Below, one piece after another: positions 1 to 10,104 of a stretch of 27,586 nt of DNA (positions are counted from its first letter, which is position 1; each line of letters starts with the position of its first letter). Both the position numbers and the translations under genes were made by a program. The notes beneath the pieces are model-generated. The model was not told the origin of the DNA. It did not search any database and worked only from the letters and a program-made list of their open reading frames with translations. The DNA is from Chara braunii (Eukaryota; Streptophyta; Charophyceae; Charales; Characeae): assembly GCA_003427395.1 (NCBI GenBank), contig BFEA01000591.1, positions 227,220-254,805 on the forward strand, written 5' to 3'.

Positions 1-820
1 ACAAGGCTAGTAACCAGATATATCAGGTAAGTCACGTGGGCGATTTCAATTATCGGAGAATAGGGAGGATCGTTAAATCAGGGTAAATAAATAATTCGGC
101 CCCAAACCCATCACGAGTAATTTAAACAGAATTTAATCAAATATTAAATAATTATTATTATTATGTTTTTAAATCATTTTTAATTATTATTTGTTATTTT
201 TTAATCCTATCATCAAAAATAATGAAAATAAAAATAATTCCAACAAAAATGAATTTCGATGGAATTCAATTAAATAACAATTTTTTTTTTTTTTTTCTTC
301 TTTTATTGTTTTTTATTCCTTTCCTTATTTTTGATTTTATTATTGGAAATAACAAATAACGACGGTGATTCCATTGAAATTAAATGCCGAGGAAATTTAA
401 TAAAATAAAGAATATCCCATTTTTCTCTTCGCTTCTGTTGTTCTTAATTCCTTTTTTCATTTTTAATTCTCGTATGAAAATTAATGAAATCCGAGGCTCC
501 ATTCCCGCTCCAATTGTGCAAAGTAAAACGGTCATATGCCAAGGCCTACTCCCGTATTCCCATCCCACGGTGAGCTGCTTCAGGAATAGACTCGGAGCAA
601 GCGAAAGGGAAGTGAGGCACACCGTGGTAGAAGCAGTAACTCCCCTCGTTAATTTGAGGGTTACTCTCATTGGTCAACACATCCAAAATTAGGGGTGCTC
701 TGGGTAGCCCTAATTTTCCCCGTCAGGTCAAACAAGAGTATCGTCAATATACGGTCTAGTCATCGGGTCGAAGACTCAAAACCGCTGATTTCGGGTGGCC
801 CACTGCCTGTGGCCGCCCGA
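1..820. repeat. Dispersed repeat, copy 1 (left end outside the window)
   Basis: This segment is more than 90% identical by eye to 11879-12698, in the same orientation. Both copies diverge abruptly after a shared GGCCGCCCGA. The left half is AT-rich with long T and A runs; the right half (about 480-820) is GC-balanced and better conserved. Copy 1 starts at base 1, so the true left boundary is unknown. The size and direct orientation would suit long terminal repeats, but I see no TG...CA ends, primer-binding site or target duplication. It may instead be a solo LTR family or another dispersed repeat. Confidence 0.85.
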
Positions 821-1199
821 TAGCTAGCCCGAACCTCTTCTCGATGCCCCCGTCGAGCCCTCAACTTGCGCAAACTCAAATTGAACCTCCGGGCGACAGC
901 CTGGACCCAACCCTTAGTCAGCAGTATCTAAGAGAAGAGGTGGGTGGTAGGGCCACAATCCTTCCGGAATAAAAGAGAAATCAAAATTTGTGTCTATGGG
1001 TGCTGTTAAAAAGAGAAATTTTGCCGAAGGAATATTTTTTTTAAATAACGATTAATAAAAAAAAAATCTAATAAACAAATGTTTAATTACTGCGTTTCTA
1101 AGAGTGCACGTCGCCGATTTTGTGCGGGAAAGGTGAGAAAAATTCAGTAAAATCCTTCCTAACAAACACACTCCCGGCGAGCGCTGCTAAAAATCGCTC
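821..1199. other. Gene-free stretch between the repeat and the pol remnant
   Basis: No reading frame is supported here. Positions 922-970 resemble 6263-6311 (shared core GTGGGTGG-AGGGCC). That pair lies on either side of the gag-pol remnant in direct orientation, so it could be what is left of untranslated or LTR ends. The rest is AT-rich filler. Confidence 0.4.
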
Positions 1200-2240
1200 C
1201 GATTGTGGGGTGTGCGAAATCGTGCAGATCCTCGCTCGTTTAGCGTAACGAGGGTCAATTCGGCCCGTTCCGCGTTGTGAAAGTTGTAGCCTTATCGCAA
1301 GTCTTGAGTACCTTTAGTACCCGTTCTCTCTCCTGCGGGGTTAAGTTTCCATCGTCGATATCCATCCTTGTTATCTCATCCTCTATTAAACGCTGCGGCT
1401 TTTTTTTTTTTTTTTTTTCCTTAATCCCTTTGGCGATTTCCTCTTTAGATGTTCCTTCTAGCGCAGATCGCTCTCGACGTACCGCAACAAGTTTAACTTT
1501 TTGAGTTTCTCGCTTGTGGTGTTTGGGTTGCTCCGCGTAGGGGGGGGCTGTGCCCTTTCTCGCTTGTGGTGTTTGGGTTGCTCCGCGTAGGGGGGGCTGT
1601 GCCCTTAAAAAAAGACACAGATATCACGCCGTCAAATTCTTCGTTCTTTTCATTTGGATAAGAGTTCTCATCCATTATCAGCCGATTTCCTAAATCTTCC
1701 ACTTCGACGATCCGTCGTTTTTCTTCCGTAAGTAGAGGCCCGTACTTCTTCTCGCGGGTAGCTTCTTAATGGACAGTGTCTGGCTCCCGTCCGGTCGCTC
1801 TATCGTCACCGCATGCACATAGCTCAACCACGTTCATCCCAGAAGCAGGTCAGAGCTGCAGTTCTTGAATGCAAAGACTGGCAGGGTCATTCGTACCCCT
1901 TGGACCTCTATGGCTGCCTTGTGACAAACCCCTGTGCCTCTATCTCGAATAGGTATGACCTATCGAGGCCCAGTCCAACTTGCACTGCCAGATCCTCGGC
2001 TATAATGACAGCCTCACTGCCGTTATCGATCACAGCATCCAGAACTGCTCCGTCATTTATAATCGCCTCCATGTAAAACTTGTTTGGAGGCACACCTTCC
2101 ATTCCATCAAGAAGGACTGTCGCCATGCGATCTGCTCTAGCAGTAGCAGTCACCTCCGATTCTGTTACGGTAGGAGCATCCGCCTTAGGGGTCATCGGAA
2201 CCTCCTCCGATAGAGGTATGCGAGTCTTCCGCGTGATCAT
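1200..2240 (-). pseudogene. Retropepsin and start of pol, Ty3/gypsy type, broken
   Basis: The protease shows VLDAVIDNGSEAVII followed by a flap-like stretch and, after a one-base frameshift near 1910-1925, the partner motif DLLLG with TWLS after it. This is the paired-motif layout of a retropepsin (active-site D-x-G-S, then hydrophobic-hydrophobic-G). The active site reads DNGS where D-S/T-G is usual. The Arg expected after LLLG is a TGA at 1834-1836, consistent with CGA to TGA. Further on, LTPQERERVLKVLKTCDKA and then, in another frame, RIDPRYAKRARICTISHTP (1263-1205) match the connector just before RT in Ty3/gypsy pol. RT itself is missing. The protease is in the same frame as the upstream zinc-knuckle ORF and is separated from it by one TAG at 2295-2297. 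Confidence 0.75.
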
Positions 2241-2294
2241 CTGTAACTCGTCGCGAGCTGGCTTGGATGCTGTCAGATACTCCAGAATTGAGCA

Positions 2295-3320
2295 CTACAT
2301 GGGCTGTCGAAGGGCCCGTCTCAGTGGCTCAACCGTATCAATCTCATCCAACGAACTCTTCATCAATAACTTTTTCACTCCCCGCTTTCGCTTTCGCGGT
2401 AAAAGAATTACCTCCTCTCCATCGATCCGCTGTCCGTCCTTCTCCGCCAATTTGTAATCCGTGTCAGTCTTTTTCGATGTAGACCCTCTCGTCGACTTGG
2501 TAGCTGCCACCCTTATGGGTGCGGTTGCCATATCTCCTTCGAAAGTTATCTTGATGCTCTGGCTCCTCACCGGCTCCTTTCCTTTGGTAGGCCTTACTCT
2601 CCTTGCTTCTACATTCTCCTTCATCGATGGGAACATTGATACGTTTCCCAGATCATCTGCCCACTTGACGTACTTGCGGTCATCAAGCACGACAAGTCTC
2701 TCATCTATTGCCCGCTTGAGATCCGGGCAGTCTCTCTTGATATGATCATCTCGTCTACAGTAGACGTCAGAGTTCCTGGGAGTGGATGGCCTGTTGTCTG
2801 CGCTCCTAGAGATCGAACCCCTGGCTGCTCTGGGGTCAGGGGACTTCGGATACGGATCAGATGACGCGCCATATCCCCCTCTCTCATTCCGGCCGCGTGA
2901 ATCATTGCGGCGGTCTCGTCCGGATCCTCCTTGCTCATATCGTCCCCGTGAGTCATTGCGGCGGTCTCCATGGTCGTATCGCCCGCGTGACTCGTCACGT
3001 CGATCTCCTCGGTCGTTCCACCCCCGCGAGTCGTCGCGTTGTTCTGTCGTGAATCCCCCTCGGTCATACCGTCCACGCGAGTCATCCCGTCGGTCTCCGT
3101 CTCGATCTCCTTTCTCATACCTGTCACCCATGTATCCATCTCGATCCGACCTCTCATATCTGTCGTCCCTGTATCCATCTCGGTCCGATCTCTCATATCT
3201 ACCATCCTTGTATCTGTCTCGCCGACCCTGAACTGACTCCCACCGGCCTCGAGAGTCGCCTCTACCCCCATCGGTAGCAAGGGTTACGCGAGTAATCATC
3301 CAGTCTCGTAGCTTGCCCAT
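2295..3320 (-). pseudogene. Gag C-terminal part: Arg/Asp-rich repeats and zinc knuckle
   Basis: This is an open stretch of 341 codons. Residues about 20-150 are a highly charged, imperfectly repetitive tract built on RYERSDRDGY and DDSRGRYD units, likely an RNA-binding linker. Residues 185-198 read DVYCRRDDHIKRDC, a CCHC zinc knuckle (C-x2-C-x4-H-x4-C) in which the first Cys is Asp (D185) while C188, H193 and C198 remain. A Lys-rich tail follows, ending RRALRQPM before a TAG. The frame stays open past this TAG into the protease, so the stop is either a CAG-to-TAG decay mutation or, less likely, a readthrough site between gag and pol. The first Met is arbitrary, because the protein should continue from the capsid part at 4688-5894. 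Confidence 0.7.
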
Positions 3321-4137
3321 ACGTCTCGCGAGCCCTGCAGTCCCGTTCTATATCATCATCCCTACGACGCCATGGCTCATCGTCTTTCTCTCCCTGTCCC
3401 TCGCACGATAATCGGTTAGCGTTCGAGGATTTCTCTCCTCGATACTCCTCCAGGGATCGGTGTCAGAGTTCGCAACTAGGATTTTTAGGAATACATGTAC
3501 CTGACCTAACCACACCCTCTTTGAAAACCAACCACCCATACCCACTATATACCTGGTCTGCTGGACCTTTACCCATCTCCACCTGCCGAACAAAAAAAAA
3601 TACTATACCCTGGCCTACCCTACCTGAACCTCTTTAGCATGTAACTCACCATACCTATCCATGAACAATTGTTTTCAAAACTATCCATGACCACCTAAAC
3701 TCAAACCATTTGTTAACCACCCATACCCTACCCTACCCAAGTTTTATGTACCTCTACTGACCCGTAACCACCCGTGCTCGGCGTCCACCCTCCCCTAACC
3801 GCCCCTAACCGCCCCTGCCCCTAACTGTCCTTAACTGTCCCTAACCGCCCTTAACGTTTTTTTTTTTTTTACCGTCCCTAACCGACCCTAATTGTCCTTA
3901 CCACTCCCAACTATTCCCAACCCCCTGGACGTCGTATGATTGACGTCGTAATTTTTATTATCATTAATATTATTATCTTATTTTATTTTTTTAGAGATGT
4001 TGCAGTTGCTGCAGCTACTGCCTCAAAAGCACAATTGGTCTGATGCTGCTATGGATGCATGTGGTGGTACAGCAGCCTATGCAACCTGTATAGTATCTGC
4101 AAATACCACAACCCTCGGTCTGTCGCACAAACATACA

Positions 4138-4187
<50 letters not shown>

Positions 4188-4687
4188 AATATTACATACA
4201 CAGGGTTACACACATAACAAAAAGTTTGAAATTTTGAAAAACAAAAACTAAAAAAATGAAGAGATATAAAATTCACCGTTGCGAGAAAAAAAACGTTTGT
4301 GTCATGGGAAAGCGAGAAATTTGGAATATGAGAAAAGCGTCACGCTTGAGCAAAAATACAAAGTCTGCAAAGCTACAGGACTCACATCGGGTAAAGCACG
4401 GTTACCCGATCGGAACCTTAACCCGTTCGTACCCACACCTCTTTTTTTTGGTCACCCGTACTTGCCCATACCCGTCTATTTTTTTTTATGGCCGCCCATA
4501 CCCTTTTTTTTTGTGTGTGTACCCCTACCCGTACCTGCCCCTACCCATCCATGATCTCCAAAAGGGGCAATTGTGCCCGCCCTAACAACCACCACCTTTT
4601 GTTTGTGCTTGCCCATACCCAACTCTCCCTTCGGAAGGGGTACCCATACCCACCCGTAACCTGGCGGTTACAGTCGGGTACGGCCGG
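3321..4687. repeat. Low-complexity block interrupting gag
   Basis: This block separates the two gag parts. Positions about 3480-3920 are C-rich and built on CCTAACC, CCCTAACCG and CCTAACTGT units about 10 bp long. Positions 4137-4180 are a (TC)n(AC)n microsatellite. Positions about 4396-4715 are dominated by TACCCG/TACCCA hexamers and T runs. I see no gene in it. It could be an expanded simple repeat or one or more inserted short elements. Gag coding sequence resumes on both sides in the same orientation. Confidence 0.7.
4137..4180. repeat. (TC)n(AC)n microsatellite
   Basis: About seven TC units are followed by about fifteen AC units without interruption. Confidence 0.95.
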
Positions 4688-5894
4688 CTATGGGTAACGG
4701 TTACCCATTTGCGCTCTCTGATCGGTGTTCCTACGGTCCCACCGAAGTGAATAGGGTCCTCCAGGTTTGTCCCGGTATGTCGGGGCTCCCGTATTGGTCA
4801 CAATCTCTGTAACCTGCCTTGTCAATCCCTTTACCATGTCCCTTATTTCCTTCACTTCCTCAGTTACCGCTTCATTCTTTTTCGATCAGGGATAGTCCTT
4901 GAAATCAGGGCATCTATCAGTGGCATATTTTTTATAGAGAGAGAAGTCTCGCCTCCTCGTTTCTCTCCATACCAAGTCCTTGTAGTCGTCTGCCTCTGCC
5001 TTTATCGTGAGCTTTAGGACTTCAGGGAAGTCAAGCTTATCGCGCGGGAGATCTTTAAGTATACTCTTTTGTCTCCCTTTGGACAGGTGTCCAATAAAAA
5101 TAGTACAGCGTTCGACCTCTGAGATCTTTTTCTTCTCCATTAACACGTGAGAGATCTTTTGGAAATGCTTCCCGAATGCCCGAACGCTCTCGTCCTCATC
5201 TTGAGTCATGGTCTCAAGATCCTTGATGGAGTACTTGTTATCCTCCAACTTGCAAAGTTCAATGAGGTTTTTCTTATACGTGGTCCACTTTTTATCCTTC
5301 GGTCGGGCTTCCTTAACTTTCTTGCCGAGACTTGGATCTACATTAAATGAAAAGTTTTTCACAATCTCCTCCTCCGACCATTGACTCGACTTGCATGAAG
5401 CTCCCGCTTCTCCAGATATTATGTGATCCCATAACCCCTAAAAGTAGGAGGCTTAGAGGCCTTGTGCATAAAAATATAGCGATCCTTGTTCTCGTAAGGG
5501 AGCGGATGCGACTCCCGTGTCTGGGGGTCGAAGATTCGCCTGGGCGGGCTTTGTTTCTATTTTTGTCCCTCCAATAGGAATTCCTCGAACTCTCTCTCCA
5601 GTCGTCCCTGTGCCTATCCGCCATGGTTTCCCTCCGCTCATATTCGGGGGAGCGTTGTCTCGTCGCTTCTCGTCGACCGCTCGAGGTTCCTGTCTTCAAT
5701 GCCTCGTCCGGCTCAGTCACGACTGGTTCGCCCGTTACGTCAGGTTCCCCGTCATTGGTCTGGTCAGCCCATCTCAGAGGTGCTCCCAGCCTAATTCGTT
5801 CCTTCAATCCCCTCAGTGCACGGTCGGGCGATGTCCTGTACTCCTCTCCTGCTTCGCCCGTGGTCGGTTGTGGCCCCATCGTGTCTGGCTCCAT
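4688..5894 (-). pseudogene. Gag, N-terminal and capsid-like part, broken
   Basis: The frame from Met at 5894 encodes a polar, Arg-rich N-terminal region (MEPDTMG...; many R, E and D). The capsid-like part lies in another frame at about 5405-4888. Its segments QWSEEEIVKNF, WTTYKKNLIELCKL, DEDESVRAFGKHFQKIS and LTIKAEADDYKDL have the helical, Trp-anchored pattern of retrotransposon gag capsid domains. A TGA at 4886-4888 is followed in the same frame by an open, heptad-like stretch (VTEEVKEIRDMVKGLTRQV) down to the TAG at 4688-4690, so that TGA is probably a decay mutation. Proteolysis by the downstream retropepsin is the expected maturation route, but the gene can no longer be translated as one protein. 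Confidence 0.7.
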
Positions 5895-5940
5895 AGGCTA
5901 CCAGAACTTGTAGTCGGGCACTTACGCCAGGCGTTACAGC

Positions 5941-6130
5941 CTGGACCTATGACAGTTGGAGCAGCCCGGACCTGTGACAGCACTCACACCCCGGACCTGT
6001 GACAGAACTCGCAGCCCGGACTTGATGTCAGAACCGGCAGCCCCGACCTAATGTCAGAACTGGCAGCCCGGACGTAATGTTTGATCCGGCAGCCCGAACC
6101 TATTGTCTTATCCTGCAGCCCGTACGTATT
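5941..6130. repeat. Minisatellite, about 26-bp unit, about 7 copies
   Basis: Diverged units built on GCAGCCCGGACCT-TGACAGAACT start at about 5961, 5985, 6011, 6038, 6063, 6089 and 6115. The copies differ by several bases each, so the array is old. Confidence 0.8.
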
Positions 6131-7190
6131 TGTGAACAGTCCCTTATGTCCTAACAACTACGCTAGGAACTTCTTCAGTTGGGGCGCTGGGCTGGCTTGA
6201 AATTAGAGCTTACGGACAACAGCCCGGCCCAATTTTGAGTTGTCGGGGAGCGCCACAAACCATGGTTAGCAGAGCCCAAGAGTAGAAGTGGGTGGGAGGG
6301 CCGTAACCCTGATCAGCGGCACCCTGCAGTATGCAAAAAGCTTAGTGAGAAGGGCAGGCGGGATGGGGGAATACCTCTAACAACAAGCTGTCTTATGAGA
6401 AAAGGAAAACTACGAATAATCAGAAATAGGGATGTGAGAGAACCTCAAGAGACATTGGTAGAGAGAAGTATAGAAGGGATTATCAGAGCCGCACCGAAGC
6501 CGTACTAATCTAGACTGATCTAAAAAGGAATGGGTGTTAAAATCCCGGTTTCGGATTGGTCTATAGGCCTTATATTCGAGTTTCGAAACTAAGGCGTGGG
6601 CTCAACTCGAGGGAGTTCTGATTACTGCACCCTCGAGTAGGTACCCGAGCAACAGACCCTGTCCCCTAGTCAAAAACCCAAAATTAAGAGCCGAGAGTAC
6701 TCACTCTTTGAATTTTTAAGCCTTTTTTGTAATTTTAAGGGATTTTTAATCGTTTAAATTAATAAAATTTGCCTATAAACGAGAAGAAAGCACTACCTCG
6801 CGCTCAGCGCATACGGGGATGTAATGAAAACCCTAGCGAGTCGCGAGGTACGCACGTGCTTCCTTCTACCCCTGACTTTTGATTTAATCCGAATATTTAT
6901 CAAATAATTATAAAAAAATAGCTTTAATAACTGAAAATTCCCGTCACTTGCCTCAAGCCTTCAGAAACAAGCCAATAGGTTCACCCGAACCCAGGTTGCC
7001 GCAGCGTCTTTTTCCCTTCTTCTTCTAGGGAATTTTTTTGTATTTTTTAATTATAAATTAAAAAAAATGTACTTACTTAGGATAAAATCTTTTTCTTAGT
7101 TTATATATATTAAAGATCAATACACATATAAGCCCGCCGAGTTTGAAGATTTTTAGGGGTAGAAATAAAATTTGGGGAATTTACTAAAAT

Positions 7191-7430
7191 TTCGGCAGCG
7201 TTTCGCCTAGTCCCGCCGGGATGGGGTTCGGGCGAAGCCCTCAAACACCACTGTTGAAGGGGGATTATCAAAAGAAATAATAAAAAAAAGGGAAAATTGA
7301 TTTAACTTGATTTTTAAGTATTTTTGTTAATTAATTAGCAAAAAAATAAATTAAAAGGGAAATTTCGAGAAATTTTCACTGCAGTTTTCCTTCCCCCCAG
7401 TGGGATGGGGTTTGGAAAAAAGTCCCTCAG
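7191..7430. repeat. Two related segments about 187 bp apart
   Basis: 7191-7240 (CGGCAGCGTTTCGCCT, then GGGATGGGGTTCGG and CCCTCA) and 7378-7430 (CTGCAGTTTTCCTT, then GGGATGGGGTTTGG and CCCTCA) are diverged copies. The AT-rich sequence between them also looks partly duplicated. They resemble retroelement untranslated sequence, but that is a guess. Confidence 0.5.
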
Positions 7431-7710
7431 ATAGGTAAAGTAGATATGAAGTACATTGAAGTCAAACAAATGCCCCTACGCAATCTTTAATATTTATTTT
7501 AATTTTTATCGATTTTAATTAATAAAATGAAAAGTAAAATAATTCTTAATTATTTAATGGAGCAAAACTTTTCGAATTAATTTCCACAATTTTGCGGGAT
7601 ATATTTAACAAAAAATAATCCACAACAAACGCGGAAGCTAGAAGCTATGGCTTCCTTCTATTTACCCGCTTCTCTCAAAATTGGGGTTAGGACTTTACTC
7701 TAATTTGGGT

Positions 7711-7748
7711 TTTACCCTAATTAGGGTTTCCCCTAATTAGGGTTTTAG
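7711..7748. other. Paired telo-box-like motifs
   Basis: CCCTAATTAGGGTTT occurs twice back to back, giving two TTAGGGTTT telo-boxes in 38 bp. Plant-type telomere repeat is TTTAGGG. This may be a small interstitial telomere-like patch or a chance AT-rich motif; no promoter or gene is attached to it. Confidence 0.4.
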
Positions 7749-8090
7749 GTTTTGCGCGCCACCGCACGCACACCGCAAAGCCCTGCTCGACGCGAAAATT
7801 TTTTTGTTAGCTTTCACTAGGTTTAGAAGAAAAACTTATCGGATTACAGTTTTTTTTTTTTTTTTTTTTAATTTAAACAAAATTACAAAGAAATTTAATT
7901 TCCCGTTGATTTTCTTTCACATTTTTTATCTGTTGTAGCTCGCCGTTTATCCAAACAAAGTCCATTTTCCCCGACTAGGGTCTTAAAATGTCGGGAAAAA
8001 TACAGGGACCAACTGTGGTCTGCCGGGGTTCCCCTGATTTCGCTTATTTTCTCGCCATTTAAATAAAATAAAAATCAAAAATTTTAAAAT

Positions 8091-8455
8091 TTTTAATCAA
8101 AAAATACGAAAAATTTCATATCTCGCTTTTTAGCCGTTCGAATTTCTCAAAAAATATCTCAAAACGTTTGCCTCGACGAGAGGACGAACTTTGCTCCTGA
8201 TGCGCCTCGCACGAAAGGGTGTGGATCAGGAGATATAGAGGGAAAACGAATTAGAAATTTTAACTCGTTATTTTTGGGATTTTTAATTAAAAAAATACAA
8301 AAAAAATCATATCTTTTTTACTAGCCGTTATAATTTTTCAAAAAACTTCTCAAAATGTTTGCCTCGATGAGACGGCGAACTTTGCTCTCGGGCAGCTCGC
8401 GCGAAAGCGCGCGGATCGGAAGATATCGAAAAAAAAAGTATTATAAAATTTAAAA
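8091..8455. repeat. Diverged tandem duplication, about 190 bp, two copies
   Basis: 8091-8280 and 8281-8455 share TTTTAAT-AAAAA-ATAC, TAGCCGTT, TTTGCCTCGA-GAG, CGAACTTTGCTC and a GAAA-capped hairpin, with scattered substitutions and small indels. Confidence 0.75.
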
Positions 8456-8729
8456 AAAAATAAAAAAAATCAACTAATCAACTTATTTCAAGCTAATTAG
8501 TTTAGCCTGCGCACCCCCGTTGATTGGGGAAGGCCGAGGCCTCGGGGGTGCAATCCCCTCCCCCACAACGGCGCCAAAATTGTGAGGAAACCCGATGAGG
8601 GGTTGCTTGTCGCTCGCTGAAGCCAAGGGCAATAGCGCCTGTCACTCGCAGCGCCCTCTTCCGAGGTCCTCAGCGACCAGCAGGGGAGGGGGGGGGTTGA
8701 AAGGCCTGCTGCGAATGCACTATGCGAAT

Positions 8730-8989
8730 GATCTGCCAATGAGTAGAGAATCCCTGATCAACCAATGAGTGGCCATTGCCTGATCGGCCAATGGGAAGAG
8801 AGTGTAGGATCAGCCAATGAGTGACTGCTATTTGATTAGCCAATGAGTAGATGTTGCCTGATCCCCCAATCAAAGGCCGCTACCTGATCTGCGAATGAGA
8901 GGCTGCTGCCTGACCCGCCAACGAGCGGCTGCTGCCNGACCCGCCAACGAGCGGCTGCTGCCTGACCCGCCAATGAGAGGCTGTTGCCT
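8730..8989. repeat. Minisatellite, exact 26-bp period, 10 copies, CCAAT in most units
   Basis: Ten consecutive 26-bp units fill 260 bp exactly. A typical unit reads GACCCGCCAATGAGAGGCTG plus CTGCCT. CCAAT is kept in seven units; two have CCAAC and one has CGAAT. The last four units are nearly identical and the first ones more diverged, so the array probably grew from its right side. One base (8938) is N. Confidence 0.9.
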
Positions 8990-9640
8990 GAAGTGATCTG
9001 CACTATCATTTACTCTCTTTTCACCCTCACTTACCTACGTCGTCTCTCTCGCCGCTCTGGAAGCTGAGTAACGAGGTCTACTTCGAAATCATATGATAAA
9101 AGTGTGATCCTTGAGATAAATAAATAAATAAACAAATAAATAAATAAATAATTTTTGGGAGAGTAATTAACGAGCCAGTCCGCTGGCTTGGTTCCAAGCG
9201 AACCAATCAAGAGGGAGCTGCAAACTGCAGATTCAGTTTCAAACACACCAATCAAGTGTAAATAGTGTGTCAACTCACGAATAGTCATCTTCACGCCTTC
9301 TCTTCTCTCCCAGATACTACCCTGGGGTTCTCATTCAATCCATATGTTCCCAGTCTCCTCATCCAACCGTTCAACCTCACTCGAAATGGAAAAGCCCCCC
9401 TTTTTTTTATCAAAGTGACACATGTGGGATCGAACGCTATGATGTCGCGGCATTCCCAGAATCGAAATCCCAACGGTCAATACCTTTGTTTTCAAGTCCC
9501 CCTTACCTGCGCGAAACCCGATCTTCAGTTGGAAGCTCACGCTACAAGTCACGAGCGTTTGTTATACATCATCTCGAGTTTCAACCGAAACTCTACTCGT
9601 TTTCTGAGAACTTACAGCAAATAGCTTTTAGATAGGTCAA
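8990..9640. other. Gene-free stretch with an (AAAT)n microsatellite
   Basis: 9117-9152 is an AAAT repeat with one AAAC unit. Two further CCAATCAAG motifs lie at about 9204 and 9250. Short frames here show no family signature, so I see no gene. Confidence 0.6.
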
Positions 9641-9683
9641 TTGTGGTGACCAGACTTCTTACTCTGCGGCCTCTCTCACGCTA

Positions 9684-9725
<42 letters not shown>

Positions 9726-9728
9726 TTT

Positions 9729-9774
<46 letters not shown>

Positions 9775-10104
9775 GCAGTCTCTCTCTCACTCTCTCTCAT
9801 TGCGCAGTCTCCCTCTCACTCTCTCTCACTGCGCATTCCCTCTCTCTCACTGTACTCACTGTGCAGTCCCTCTCTCACACACTCTCTAACTGCCTCACTC
9901 TCCCTCTCTCACACTTTCTGTCATATTTTGTCTCTCACTGTGCAGTCCTTCTCTCACACACTCTCTAACTGCCTCACTCTCCCTCTCTCACACTCTCTGT
10001 CATACTTTCTCTCTCACTGTCACACTCTCCCTCTCTCAGACACCCTCTCACTGTCACACTCTCCCTCTCTCACCCACATTGCGCAGTCTCTCTCTCACTC
10101 TTTC
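9640..10104. repeat. CT/CA-rich simple and minisatellite repeat
   Basis: (CT)n at about 9687-9721 and (CA)n at about 9731-9770 are followed by a degenerate array of CTCTCTCACTGTGCAGTC-like units that runs into the gap. The apparent open frame across it is only periodic repeat. Confidence 0.95.

Larger units (their letters stand above)
1200..5894 (-). mobile_element. Degenerate Ty3/gypsy-type retrotransposon gag-pol remnant
   Basis: On the minus strand the order is capsid-type gag (5894-4688), Arg/Asp-rich linker and zinc knuckle (3320-2700), aspartic protease (about 2140-1800), and the region leading into the reverse transcriptase (1405-1200). That is the usual 5'-to-3' order of Ty3/gypsy gag-pol. 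RT, RNase H and integrase are absent; the sequence runs into unrelated DNA near 1200. About 1.3 kb of simple-repeat DNA separates the capsid part from the zinc-knuckle part. Several stops and frameshifts show that it is inactive. The LTRs were not identified with certainty. Confidence 0.75.
6131..8729. other. AT-rich non-coding stretch with internal duplications
   Basis: I find no supported gene. Visible structure: a T-rich, repeat-like region carrying two related segments (7191-7240 and 7378-7430), two tandem copies of about 190 bp (8091-8280 and 8281-8455), and two telo-box motifs near 7720-7748. Positions 8500-8729 are GC-richer and also lack a convincing frame. Confidence 0.6.

Noticed and set aside
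380-692. Frames on both strands inside the 820-bp repeat, also open in the second copy (12258-12570)
   Set aside because: Openness in both copies follows from their high identity. Both strands are open at once and no family is recognisable.
2782-3231. Plus-strand Ser/Arg-rich frame resembling an SR protein
   Set aside because: It is the antisense shadow of the repetitive Arg/Asp-rich gag tract on the minus strand.
7711-7748. True interstitial telomere
   Set aside because: Only two TTAGGGTTT motifs in inverted CCCTAATTAGGG context, no tandem TTTAGGG array.
8730-8989. CRISPR-like array
   Set aside because: Units are contiguous 26-mers without spacers, and the genome is eukaryotic; it is a minisatellite.
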